A stretch of DNA of 64,000 nucleotides from assembly GCA_934446065.1 (NCBI GenBank), contig CAKSDP010000007.1, forward strand, positions 1-64,000. The letters are read 5' to 3'. How positions within the stretch are numbered: position 1 is the first letter of the stretch; every line of letters starts with the position of its first letter. Shown piece by piece: positions 8,445-15,866 of the stretch. Position numbers and translations under genes: made by a program. A model generated the notes under the pieces. The model had not been told where the DNA came from and did no database searches. It saw nothing but the letters and a program-made list of their open reading frames with translations. The DNA comes from an uncultured Eubacteriales bacterium. GTDB lineage: Bacteria > Bacillota > Clostridia > Oscillospirales > CAG-272.

Positions 8445-9152
8445 ATGACAGGAATTGCAGGAGCTATCGTTAACGCGGCGGCGGTCATAGTTGCCGGAAT
8501 AATCGGACGAACCGTCGGACAGGCGATACCGAAAAGGATCGCGGACACCATTATGAAGGGGCTTGGACTTGTCGTCATATATATAGGCATTTCCGGTGCG
8601 CTCGGCGGCGAGCAGATACTCGTAACGATAATCTCGATCGCGCTCGGTGCGCTCATCGGAGAAGCGATCGACATAAATCTGAGGCTCGAGCATCTCGCCG
8701 AGCGGGTCGAGAAAAAGCTGTCGCACGGCGACGGCGGATCTATCGCCGAGGGAATGTGCGCGGGAACGCTGCTGTTCTGCGTCGGCGCGATGGCGGTCGT
8801 AGGCTCGCTTCAGGCGGGGCTTACGGGCGACTGCTCGACCATATTTACAAAATCGCTCATCGACTTTATCGCGGCGATAGTTCTTGCATCCACAATGGGC
8901 ATCGGCGTTGCCTTCGCCGCAGTGCCGCTGTTTATCTATCAGGGGGCGATCACCGTTTTTGCCGGCGCACTGTCGCCGTACCTCAGCGATTTTGCCGTCG
9001 CGGAAATGAGCTGCACGGGGTCGCTTCTGATCTTCGCGCTCGGGCTGAACATGATCGGCGCGGCAAAGGTAAAGGTCGCAAACTACCTTCCCGCGATATT
9101 TCTGCCGATCGCAATATGTCCGCTTTACGAATGGCTGTCGGCTCTGCTCTGA
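8445..9152 (+). CDS. DUF554 membrane protein (YdfK/YqgA-like)
   Basis: This 235-residue integral membrane protein matches the DUF554 family in length and pattern: a start rich in Ala, Ile and Gly (IVNAAAVIVAGIIGRTVG), GISGAL, GEAIDINLRLEHLAER near residue 70, FCVGAMAVVGSLQAGL near 108, and a C-terminal ALGLNMIG. About six to seven membrane segments are apparent. Function is not established; transport has been suggested for the family. It begins two bases after the GHL10 stop, so the two are probably co-transcribed. Confidence 0.85.
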   Translation: MTGIAGAIVNAAAVIVAGIIGRTVGQAIPKRIADTIMKGLGLVVIYIGISGALGGEQILVTIISIALGALIGEAIDINLRLEHLAERVEKKLSHGDGGSIAEGMCAGTLLFCVGAMAVVGSLQAGLTGDCSTIFTKSLIDFIAAIVLASTMGIGVAFAAVPLFIYQGAITVFAGALSPYLSDFAVAEMSCTGSLLIFALGLNMIGAAKVKVANYLPAIFLPIAICPLYEWLSALL

Positions 9153-9182
9153 CAAGCTCTCACAAAGAAAGGATTCTGTGCA

Positions 9183-9866
9183 ATGCAAAAAAAGCGTTCT
9201 GCATCTTCCGTACCCGCACCCGCCACGCTCATGATCGTGATATGCCTTATAATAGGCATTCTTCTGACCGTATGGGGCATATCCGGCAAGATCTCCGCGT
9301 CCCGCCGCACGGCTGACTATGAGTCGGTCATCGGACATTACATCGGCTACGAGGTATACTCCGAAGGCAGAGAGGGACCCGACAGAGAAACGCCGACATA
9401 CGCACTCGTATACGAATACGAGGTAGCGGGTGAAACGTACACCAGAAAAACCGATTACGGCACAGGTGTGATTCCGGAGATCGGGTCCGAGCGCGAGGTG
9501 CTCTACGATCCGGCTGATCCGGCGGTATCCGTACTCGCGGGATCGAGCAGCCACACGGCGCTAATATTCGGCGGCGTTCTCTTCATCGTTGTGCCTCTCG
9601 TATTTATCATGTTCTCGCTTGCAGCAAACGGCAGATTTGCGGCGACGTCGATCGACATTGCCGGAGTGACGGTAGGTGCGGCGCTCTTTATCTGCGGTGC
9701 GGCGGCACTTTTCTGCTTCTTCGGTTACCCGAATATTATATCCGGCATAGGCTCCGGCGGCATCGCCGCGATCATTACGCTCGTGCTGACGCTCATCGGT
9801 GCTGCGCTACTTGTACGCGCGTTGGTTTCTCGCCGCAGCAACAATGACGAAGAATTTGAGGATTAA
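9183..9866 (+). CDS. DUF3592-type membrane protein
   Basis: The 227-residue protein has a membrane helix at about 15-37, an extracytoplasmic beta domain (about 45-120) containing YALVYEYEVAGETYTRKTDYG and EREVLYDPADPAVSVL, then further membrane helices from 124, 153 and 185. The beta domain, with the pattern of a DPADP turn, matches DUF3592 proteins. Their function is unknown. It follows the DUF554 gene by 30 bases with AAAGGA upstream of the start, and continues the rightward gene group. Confidence 0.7.
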   Translation: MQKKRSASSVPAPATLMIVICLIIGILLTVWGISGKISASRRTADYESVIGHYIGYEVYSEGREGPDRETPTYALVYEYEVAGETYTRKTDYGTGVIPEIGSEREVLYDPADPAVSVLAGSSSHTALIFGGVLFIVVPLVFIMFSLAANGRFAATSIDIAGVTVGAALFICGAAALFCFFGYPNIISGIGSGGIAAIITLVLTLIGAALLVRALVSRRSNNDEEFED

Positions 9867-9944
9867 ATATCGGCTCGACATTATTCGTATGCACGCGCAA
9901 AAATAATGTGGTAGTATTATAAAAAACGGATGTGAGGCAATTTT

Positions 9945-10370
9945 ATGAAAATGCTTCTCTGTGCCGCAAGATCGGTTTTTGCGGCGGGACTTGCAAGTGT
10001 TGTTATACGGATACTGTTCGGGCTGTACTCTGTGTTCGGACCTCCGGCGCTTATCGCTCCCGCCGTATTCGGCATCGCTGCGGCGCTGTTTCTCATTCCG
10101 AAGAGCTGTGACCGCTTCTTCGGTGAAGATCTGTCGCACATGGTGCTTGTAACGGTGATCTTTGCGCTCACCGATCATTTCGGGATATTCTGCACGGTCG
10201 GCACCGAATCGGCAAGCTTCTTCTCCGACACATTCGGACGCACCGCATCCGGAGAGATCCTTATCTCGATCCTGTGCATCACGGCTGCATATTTTGCGTC
10301 GCTCATCGCAGCATCGATCGTTATAGCGTCCCTGCACGGCAGGCGGCTGCGCAAGACATACGAAATATAA
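9945..10370 (+). CDS. Small four-helix membrane protein, unknown
   Basis: I do not recognise this 141-residue protein. It has about four hydrophobic segments (roughly 3-25, 32-52, 64-84 and 101-126), short loops, a C-terminal basic tail (GRRLRRKTYEI-like) and no recognisable catalytic motif. The start is supported by a GTGAGG sequence eight bases before the ATG. A strong terminator follows immediately, so this is the last gene of the rightward group. Confidence 0.6.
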   Translation: MKMLLCAARSVFAAGLASVVIRILFGLYSVFGPPALIAPAVFGIAAALFLIPKSCDRFFGEDLSHMVLVTVIFALTDHFGIFCTVGTESASFFSDTFGRTASGEILISILCITAAYFASLIAASIVIASLHGRRLRKTYEI

Positions 10371-10372
10371 AA

Positions 10373-10397
10373 GGCGCCCCATAGGGCGCCCTTTTTT
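10373..10397 (+). terminator. Bidirectional intrinsic terminator
   Basis: A perfect 7-bp GC stem (10373-10379 with 10384-10390) with a 4-base loop followed by CTTTTTT. The minus side also has a T-rich tract, so it can end the convergent spoIIQ-like gene, whose stop codon lies inside the T-run. Confidence 0.9.
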
Positions 10398-11109
10398 ATT
10401 CGGCGTAGTCGACCGATGTCGGGAATGCGATATACTCTGCGGGATCGACCGACACTCCGTCGATCTCAAGCTCATAGTGCAGATGAGGCTCGTCCGCGAT
10501 CTCGACAAGCGATGACTCGCCGACCGAGGCGATCGCTTCGCCTGCGCTGACTCTGACGCCCGCCGCGATATTATCCGGTATTTCGGGGGAGAGATTCTTG
10601 TAGATGCTGACCGCACCGCCCGCGTGCTTTACGCTCATACACATACCGCACATCGGGTCCTCCCAAACCTCGCCGATCTGTCCGTCTGCCGCCGCATAAA
10701 CATCATCGCCGAGCTTCGCCGAAATATCGACTCCGCTGTGCGGGCGGTAATCGTTCATCGTAAGCGAAAATACCGGCGCGTCGCCGCTGTGCGATTTTGC
10801 AACGGCGCCTGATGCGGGGACGGTGAATGTCGGCAGCGCATTCGCCGGGGCATCGGTCACAGCTTCAGTCATACTCTTCTCGCTCACGGCTGCACTCACA
10901 TTTCCGCTCGCGGTCGTCCCAGAAGTGTTCTCCTCGGTGCGGCCTGCCATTACGGGGAGTCCGTCGTCGGTGACTGCCGCATCTCTCGAGCCTCTCCAGA
11001 TACCGGTCAGCGCAACCAGCACTGCCAGTGCAACCATCGCCAGAGCAAGAGTAATGTACAGCGATCTTGTCTGTACGGTATTTCTGTCGTTTCCTCTTTG
11101 ATTATTCAT
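10396..11109 (-). CDS. spoIIQ: SpoIIQ-like LytM (M23) endopeptidase-domain protein
   Basis: This is a single-pass membrane protein with an extracytoplasmic LytM domain. The 237 residues consist of a short cytoplasmic tail, a membrane helix (about 17-38), a low-complexity Thr/Ser/Ala linker, and an M23 domain from about residue 105. All four metal-site residues of the LytM family are present: His124 and Asp128 in the YRPHSGVD motif, and His209 and His211 in EPHLHYEL. B. subtilis SpoIIQ has lost part of this site, while clostridial SpoIIQ proteins keep it. In sporulation SpoIIQ sits in the forespore membrane and binds SpoIIIAH. Assignment as SpoIIQ rather than another M23 protein is inferred from architecture and a sigma-F-like promoter upstream. 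Start ATG follows GGAGG. Confidence 0.7.
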   Translation of the reverse strand: MNNQRGNDRNTVQTRSLYITLALAMVALAVLVALTGIWRGSRDAAVTDDGLPVMAGRTEENTSGTTASGNVSAAVSEKSMTEAVTDAPANALPTFTVPASGAVAKSHSGDAPVFSLTMNDYRPHSGVDISAKLGDDVYAAADGQIGEVWEDPMCGMCMSVKHAGGAVSIYKNLSPEIPDNIAAGVRVSAGEAIASVGESSLVEIADEPHLHYELEIDGVSVDPAEYIAFPTSVDYAE

Positions 11110-11153
11110 AAAACCTCCATCATGCGTCTGAAAGATTATGGAACGCTGTACAT

Positions 11154-11183
11154 ATTTTTTACCGCATGATACGGTTTTATTCA
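11154..11183 (-). promoter_or_regulatory. Candidate sigma-F/sigma-G promoter for spoIIQ
   Basis: Read on the minus strand, TGAATA (11183-11178), 14 bases, then GGTAAAAAAT (11163-11154). This is close to the forespore sigma-F/G pattern (WGCATA, 14-15 bases, GGNRANANTW) with one mismatch in each box. The distance to the ATG is about 45 bases. Confidence 0.4.
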
Positions 11184-11206
11184 GCTAATATAAATCTTAT
11201 CCTCGA

Positions 11207-11235
11207 TTGACAAAAGAGAGGCAATATGATAGAAT
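11207..11235 (+). promoter_or_regulatory. Sigma-A promoter for the ThyX-like gene and CDF transporter
   Basis: TTGACA at 11207-11212, 17 bases, TAGAAT at 11230-11235, about 35 bases before the start codon at 11270. Confidence 0.7.
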
Positions 11236-11269
11236 TATAAGTGCAAAATTGTGAAAGCAGGTGTCTTAT

Positions 11270-11890
11270 ATGCTGAAATGTGAAATGGCCGAGGTTATGA
11301 ACATGGAGGGGGCGCTCCGCGGCGCGAGGAATCCCATGAACAGCTGGGCGCGCAGCGACAGCTACCGTGACGAGCACGGCGTATTCCATCTCGGCGAAAA
11401 GGATGCCGAATTCGGGCACAGGCTTTGCGTATCCGGTTCCGACCACCGCAAATTCATCCGTCAGATATTCGTATCCGTCGATATCACGGCTCCGATCTAC
11501 TGGTGGAAGGAGTTTGACACCTACAAGGTCGGCACGACCGCCAACTCCACAAGCACCATGCACAAGATACACTCAAAGGAGATCACTCCCGACGACTTCA
11601 GCACCGATCATCTGACGGAGGAAGGGCTTGCTGCTCTGCGCGCGCTCATCGCTTATCTTGAGGATCGCCGCGTATACTTCAATGAAACGAAGGACAAATC
11701 CGCATGGTACGAGATCATCTCGCTGCTTCCCTCGGCATATGAGCAGCGGCGCACGGTCACGATGAACTATGAGAACCTTATTAACATATACTATGCAAGG
11801 CGGAACCACAAGCTTGACGAGTGGCACACGTTCTGCGAATGGGTAGAGACTCTGCCTGCCGCCGACAAGTTTATTCTGATAAAGGACTGA
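11270..11890 (+). CDS. ThyX-like protein of unknown function
   Basis: This 206-residue protein is of a kind common in gut Clostridia but without a known role. Its middle (FIRQIFVSVDITAPIYWWKE then FDTYKVGTTANSTSTMH, about residues 63-98) lines up by eye with the ThyX core that normally reads as a strand, a helix and the RHR-x7-S signature. Here the RHR triad is absent. The C-terminal half also parallels ThyX (LPSAYEQRRTVTMNYENL, then ARRNHKLDEWHTFCEW). A ThyX fold with a different or lost activity is my inference. The start ATG has AGGTG upstream; a GTG nine bases earlier is possible. It is followed after 42 bases by a CDF transporter gene. Confidence 0.6.
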   Translation: MLKCEMAEVMNMEGALRGARNPMNSWARSDSYRDEHGVFHLGEKDAEFGHRLCVSGSDHRKFIRQIFVSVDITAPIYWWKEFDTYKVGTTANSTSTMHKIHSKEITPDDFSTDHLTEEGLAALRALIAYLEDRRVYFNETKDKSAWYEIISLLPSAYEQRRTVTMNYENLINIYYARRNHKLDEWHTFCEWVETLPAADKFILIKD

Positions 11891-11932
11891 CCAGTTTCCC
11901 TCATCCGAGGGAGCAGATCAGATGAAGGCTTC

Positions 11933-13108
11933 ATGTCTAACATAAAAGCATACACGTCCGAAAATCGGCTTCACATCGGGCGCATCGCCGGATGCGTCGG
12001 ACTTTTCGTGAATCTCGCTCTATTCGGGCTTAAACTTTACGCATCGCTTCGCTCGGGCAGCGTGTCCGTTGCGGCAGACGCTGTAAACAATCTCTCGGAC
12101 GCGCTGTCGTCCGTTTTTGTGATCGTCGGGTACGTCATGGCATCAAAGCCCGCTGACGCAAAGCACCCGTTCGGTCACGCGCGGATGGAATACCTCTGCG
12201 GGCTGTTTATTTCCGTTGCGGTGACGGTACTCGGCATCGAGATGCTGCGTTCGTCTGTCACAAGCATATTTGAAGCCAAAGCCGCGTCACACTCTCGCAT
12301 ATCCGTCGTGATTATGTGCATCGGTATCGCGGCAAAGCTCGGGCTTGCGCTGTTTTACACCGTGCTCGGTCGGAGAATTGATTCACAGTCGCTCCGCGCG
12401 TCGGCGACCGACAGCATCGGCGACATATGCGCAACCGCCGCCGTTATCGTCGGGATCGTGCTTACACCGTACACGGGTGCAAGCACGGACGGCATTCTCG
12501 GCACGGCGATCGCGATATATATAATCGTGCTCGGAATACGGCTCGTGCTCGAGGCATCCGGAACACTTCTCGGCGAAGCGCCGGACGCGGGACTTGTCGA
12601 TGACATGATATCCGCGATATCCGCATACGACGGTGTTCTCGGGGTACACGATCTCGTGATCCACAGCTACGGCGCGGGCAGGATATTCGCAAGCGTGCAC
12701 GTCGAGATGGACAGCTCGCTCAATCCGATGACGTCGCACGACACGATCGACCGGATTGAGGCGGAATTTTTGCAGGAGCGCGGGATATCGCTCGTGATCC
12801 ACATGGATCCGGTATGTCTGTCGGACGCGGAGACAAACTCGCTGCGCGTGACCGTCTCGCAGATACTTGAGGATGTATGTGAGGAATGCGGCGTTTCCGC
12901 AAGTATGCACGATTTTCGCGTTATGGACACAGGCGATTCGGTAAACATAATATTCGACGTAGCCGTAAAGGACACGACTGACATGGACGATGCCGCGCTG
13001 TCATCGAAGCTTGCCTGCAAGATAGGCGCACTTGATCCCAGATACAACACCGTGATCACGATCGACCGCGATTACACTGCAAAGCGCTTCGGCGACGAGA
13101 TCAAGTAG
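11933..13108 (+). CDS. Cation diffusion facilitator transporter
   Basis: This is a CDF-family cation/proton antiporter, probably exporting a divalent metal such as zinc, manganese or iron. The 391 residues contain six membrane helices in the first 215 residues, with the helix-2 site ADAVNNLSDALSS (about 47-59) and the loop HPFGHARMEYLCG (about 74-86). A cytoplasmic ferredoxin-like domain follows (SYGAGRIFASVHVEMD near 245), and then a longer-than-usual C-terminal extension of about 90 residues that looks like a second regulatory fold. Metal specificity cannot be read from the sequence. A terminator hairpin follows directly. Confidence 0.9.
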   Translation: MSNIKAYTSENRLHIGRIAGCVGLFVNLALFGLKLYASLRSGSVSVAADAVNNLSDALSSVFVIVGYVMASKPADAKHPFGHARMEYLCGLFISVAVTVLGIEMLRSSVTSIFEAKAASHSRISVVIMCIGIAAKLGLALFYTVLGRRIDSQSLRASATDSIGDICATAAVIVGIVLTPYTGASTDGILGTAIAIYIIVLGIRLVLEASGTLLGEAPDAGLVDDMISAISAYDGVLGVHDLVIHSYGAGRIFASVHVEMDSSLNPMTSHDTIDRIEAEFLQERGISLVIHMDPVCLSDAETNSLRVTVSQILEDVCEECGVSASMHDFRVMDTGDSVNIIFDVAVKDTTDMDDAALSSKLACKIGALDPRYNTVITIDRDYTAKRFGDEIK

Positions 13109-13120
13109 ATCAGCAGCAAA

Positions 13121-13150
13121 AAACGGACAGCCGCACGGCTGTCCGTTTTA
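13121..13150 (+). terminator. Bidirectional intrinsic terminator after CDF gene
   Basis: A perfect 12-bp stem (13121-13132 with 13137-13148) and GCAC loop; T-rich on the plus side and a T-run on the minus side. It serves both the CDF gene and the convergent XpaC-like gene. Confidence 0.9.
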
Positions 13151-13152
13151 GT

Positions 13153-14394
13153 TTATTTGTTCTGATTCATTGTTGCGGTGCCGCTGCCGAATCCGTCGTC
13201 GGACAATCCGTCCTTGCGCATCATCTGCTCGAGTACCTCAATATCGCTTGAAATATCAATGCTGTCCGAGCGGTACAGCATATCGAGCTGGCGCTTGAAC
13301 GCTTCAACAAGCATATCAAGCGTTTTTTCGATATTCTCCTTCGCAAGCTTCATATTATCGCCTGCGACGCCGACCCGCTCGATCTCCGAATACGAACCAA
13401 GGAGCTTCAGCGTTGTGGGAAGATAGTATGTCATGAATGTACGGATATCGCCGAGCTTTGACGGATCCTCGCGGACGCAGTCAAATATACGTCTTGTGTA
13501 GTTCTCGATTAGGTCGATCTTCTCCGAGACAACCTCATCCTCTATCTCAATGTTAAGTTGGATTATCTCGTTGATCGTGCGGTTGTACTCGTCAAGCTCA
13601 TCGTCGGGCTTCTCCGTTCTTTGCGAAATGTTTTCCGCACCGTCGTCTTTCGCAGCAGCACCGGCAGGCTCATACGAGGAATTGCGCATAAAGCAGCCGC
13701 GACTCATGTCGATATAGGCATATTCGCCGAACACGCCGGCTTCGATCGCGCTCTGAAGCTCGCGCTGTACTTTTTTGCGGCTGACCCCGAGAGACGACAC
13801 AAGCTCGTCAATCGAAACGCTTCCCCGCTCGCCGATGACGGCAGTGTACTTTTTCCACTTTCTCAGCTTTGCGCGGCGCGTGATCGCGGAGATGCCGAAG
13901 CCGACTCCCGTTGCGAGAACTATTGCCGGCACGGCAATATCACGCGGATAGAAATACGGCAGGTATCTGAGTGAATCCGAAAGTCCGACAATACCGACAG
14001 CTGTAAGAACCGCGCCGAGTATGCCGAACAGCTTTACTCTGCTGTCGCCGAGCTTATTCTTCGGCTTCGGTGCAGCGGAGGTCTTTTTCGGCTCATCGCG
14101 GCTCACCTTATGAACGCGGTGAGAGTCGCTGTTCTGCGACGGCCGTTCGGATGACGCCGTACTCTGTGACGTGGACTCGCCTGTTTTATCGCGGAATTCC
14201 GTATCAAAAGCGTCACGCCGTGCTTTCTCATATGGGCTGTATCTGTTTCGCGAACCCCGGAGCAAACGCCGCACCTCCGGCAGAAATATTTTCAGCAGAA
14301 GAAGCGCGATCCCGAGCGGAAAGCAAAAAAGCATTGCAACAATGACCCAAAACGTAGGGATTGAGTCGTCATCGTCGTATTTCTTATTGCTCAT
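13153..14394 (-). CDS. XpaC / 5-bromo-4-chloroindolyl phosphate hydrolysis family membrane protein
   Basis: The 413 residues start with a membrane helix (about 12-37, TFWVIVAMLFCFPLGIALLL), continue through a low-complexity polar linker (55-110), two further membrane segments (about 120-165), a small winged-helix-like segment (about 185-230, VSIDELVSSLGVSRKKVQRE) and end in a helical domain (about 265-395) typical of the XpaC family (DIRTFMTYYLPTTLKLLGSY). XpaC was named for phenotypes on a chromogenic phosphate, but its physiological role is unclear; partners are often TelA-like tellurite-resistance proteins, which are absent here. It lies downstream of a BlaI regulator and a nuclease-like gene and may share their control. 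Start ATG follows AAGGAGA. Confidence 0.75.
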   Translation of the reverse strand: MSNKKYDDDDSIPTFWVIVAMLFCFPLGIALLLLKIFLPEVRRLLRGSRNRYSPYEKARRDAFDTEFRDKTGESTSQSTASSERPSQNSDSHRVHKVSRDEPKKTSAAPKPKNKLGDSRVKLFGILGAVLTAVGIVGLSDSLRYLPYFYPRDIAVPAIVLATGVGFGISAITRRAKLRKWKKYTAVIGERGSVSIDELVSSLGVSRKKVQRELQSAIEAGVFGEYAYIDMSRGCFMRNSSYEPAGAAAKDDGAENISQRTEKPDDELDEYNRTINEIIQLNIEIEDEVVSEKIDLIENYTRRIFDCVREDPSKLGDIRTFMTYYLPTTLKLLGSYSEIERVGVAGDNMKLAKENIEKTLDMLVEAFKRQLDMLYRSDSIDISSDIEVLEQMMRKDGLSDDGFGSGTATMNQNK

Positions 14395-14462
14395 CGAAAT
14401 CTCCTTATTTATCAGGTCACATTACACGTTTATTATACACGCAAACCGCTGCAAATTCAACC

Positions 14463-15221
14463 TTATTTGCAGAATTCATACACGATTTTACGGCCGTCCT
14501 TGCCCGCTCTGCGTATGATCGACAGCTCCTCGAGTACCTTGAGCGCCGCCCATCCCGATCTTCCCGGAGCGCGCAGGTACCGCCGAAGCTCGTCGGCTGT
14601 AAACGTGTCGCCATGGCTGTACGGCAAAAGGTCCGCCATCCCGGCTGCGTCTGTGTAATGTCTGACGGACGTAAGTGCGCACGGCAGCGTATCTACGCGC
14701 GTGATCCTGCGCCGTCTGCCCGTGCTGCCGGCATTGCAGAGCCGCGTCTCCTCACACTCGAGCGAAACGAGCGTGAACGACAGCCGTTCATCCGTAAGCG
14801 AATCGCCGAGATACAGAAGCTCGCAGAATATTTCAGCCGGGCGATGGTGCCGCGGCGACATAAACTCGCGCACGACCTCGCCGCTCTCCGGATCGACCAT
14901 GCGGACGCGGAGGCGCTCGACCACCGGGTAGACGATCTCAACCGGGTACGAGGACAAATACGCCTCCAGCTTGCGCCGCATCGGAGCAAAACCGGAGGTC
15001 TGTATCTCATGTATTCCAGAATCGTTAAGTATATCTGCGACAAAGCCGCACACGGGGATCTCGTGGTGCGAGGTATCGTCGTCGATGAAATATTTCAGCG
15101 ACAGGTGCACCGATTTCTCGGACAGTGTGCCGATCCCACTCCGCTCACGCGGAAGCGAGCGCACAAGCTCGCAGATACTGCGGTAACGCAGAGCGTCGCT
15201 CAATACTTCGTTTTCAGCCAT
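14463..15221 (-). CDS. Unknown protein with PD-(D/E)XK-like motif
   Basis: This 252-residue protein is not assigned to a known function. Residues about 32-110 read as an alpha/beta core with LSEKSVHLSLKYF, then FVADIL and, eight residues on, IHEIQTSGF, followed by a Lys-containing helix and IVYPVVERLRVR. The spaced acidic residue followed by E-x-Q resembles the active site of PD-(D/E)XK nuclease-fold proteins, which is an inference from pattern alone. Residues 205-250 look like a winged helix (TADELRRYLRAPGRSGWAAL then KVLEELSIIRRAGKDGRKIV). It overlaps the end of the BlaI-type regulator gene by about 20 bases, so co-expression is likely. It could be a regulator rather than a nuclease. Confidence 0.6.
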   Translation of the reverse strand: MAENEVLSDALRYRSICELVRSLPRERSGIGTLSEKSVHLSLKYFIDDDTSHHEIPVCGFVADILNDSGIHEIQTSGFAPMRRKLEAYLSSYPVEIVYPVVERLRVRMVDPESGEVVREFMSPRHHRPAEIFCELLYLGDSLTDERLSFTLVSLECEETRLCNAGSTGRRRRITRVDTLPCALTSVRHYTDAAGMADLLPYSHGDTFTADELRRYLRAPGRSGWAALKVLEELSIIRRAGKDGRKIVYEFCK

Positions 15222-15634
15222 TGAAGAAGCTCATCAATATCGTTCTCGGAGAGCTTTTTGTCTTTGTACAGCGAATCCATCATGGAAACGAACGAACCGC
15301 CGTGGTATTTTGCGACGAAATCCTCTGACACGAGGCGTATGTACTCAGCGCGGTCGGCGACGGGGGTGTAGTAGCGCTCCTTGCCCTTCTTCTCGGAGGA
15401 AACGTATCCTCTCTCCTCAAGGCGAACGAGGAACGAGATGAGCGTCGGCGCCTTCCATCCGTGGTCGCGCCCCACCTTCTCCATAAGATATGCGGTGTTG
15501 ACCGGCGGCTCCGGCGCATTCCATATTGCAAGCATTACCTCAAATTCCGTTTCCGGCAGTCTGCGGCTGTAATCAGGAGCGGGTTTTACCGCTTCGGTGT
15601 TCTCTCCCTCAGTTGGCATAATAACATCAGTCAT
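15200..15634 (-). CDS. BlaI/MecI/CopY-family transcriptional repressor
   Basis: This is a small winged-helix repressor of the BlaI/MecI/CopY family. In 144 residues it has the conserved LPETEFEVMLAIWNAPEP opening, a recognition region (APTLISFLVRLEERGYVSSEKKGKERYY) and a C-terminal dimer helix ending in LLQWLKTKY. BlaI proteins are usually inactivated by a BlaR1 membrane protease; none is encoded nearby, so the signal is unknown. The ATG at 15634 is chosen. A TTG at 15661 and an ATG at 15619 are alternatives, and none has a strong ribosome binding site. Its promoter overlaps a short dyad that could be its own operator. Confidence 0.82.
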   Translation of the reverse strand: MTDVIMPTEGENTEAVKPAPDYSRRLPETEFEVMLAIWNAPEPPVNTAYLMEKVGRDHGWKAPTLISFLVRLEERGYVSSEKKGKERYYTPVADRAEYIRLVSEDFVAKYHGGSFVSMMDSLYKDKKLSENDIDELLQWLKTKY

Positions 15635-15705
15635 GGTCTTTTGGCATCTCTCTTTTTTCAAATATATTAATTTTGCAATTGCAGATAATTATTCGCAGTA
15701 CATAT

Positions 15706-15734
15706 ATTATACATATGCCTAACTGTTTTGTCAA
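15706..15734 (-). promoter_or_regulatory. Consensus sigma-A promoter and possible operator for the blaI-like operon
   Basis: On the minus strand TTGACA (15734-15729), 17 bases, TATAAT (15711-15706): a perfect match. An imperfect dyad CATAT-N7-ATATG at 15701-15717 covers the -10 box and is a candidate site for autoregulation by the BlaI-type repressor. Confidence 0.8.
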
Positions 15735-15780
15735 CATATTTCGTCAGATATTTTTAAGATATTATTTCCCTGTCTGTATC

Positions 15781-15809
15781 TTGACGAACAAAGCGCAATA
15801 TAGTACAAT
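15781..15809 (+). promoter_or_regulatory. Sigma-A promoter for the ROK-like gene
   Basis: TTGACG at 15781-15786, 17-base spacer, TACAAT at 15804-15809, with a GGAGGGAG ribosome binding site before the start at 15867. It diverges from the blaI-like promoter. Confidence 0.75.
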
Positions 15810-15866
15810 ATATAGAAAACACAGACTGCGGCGGCGGACGATTTTGTAAAACGGAGGGAGCAACAA

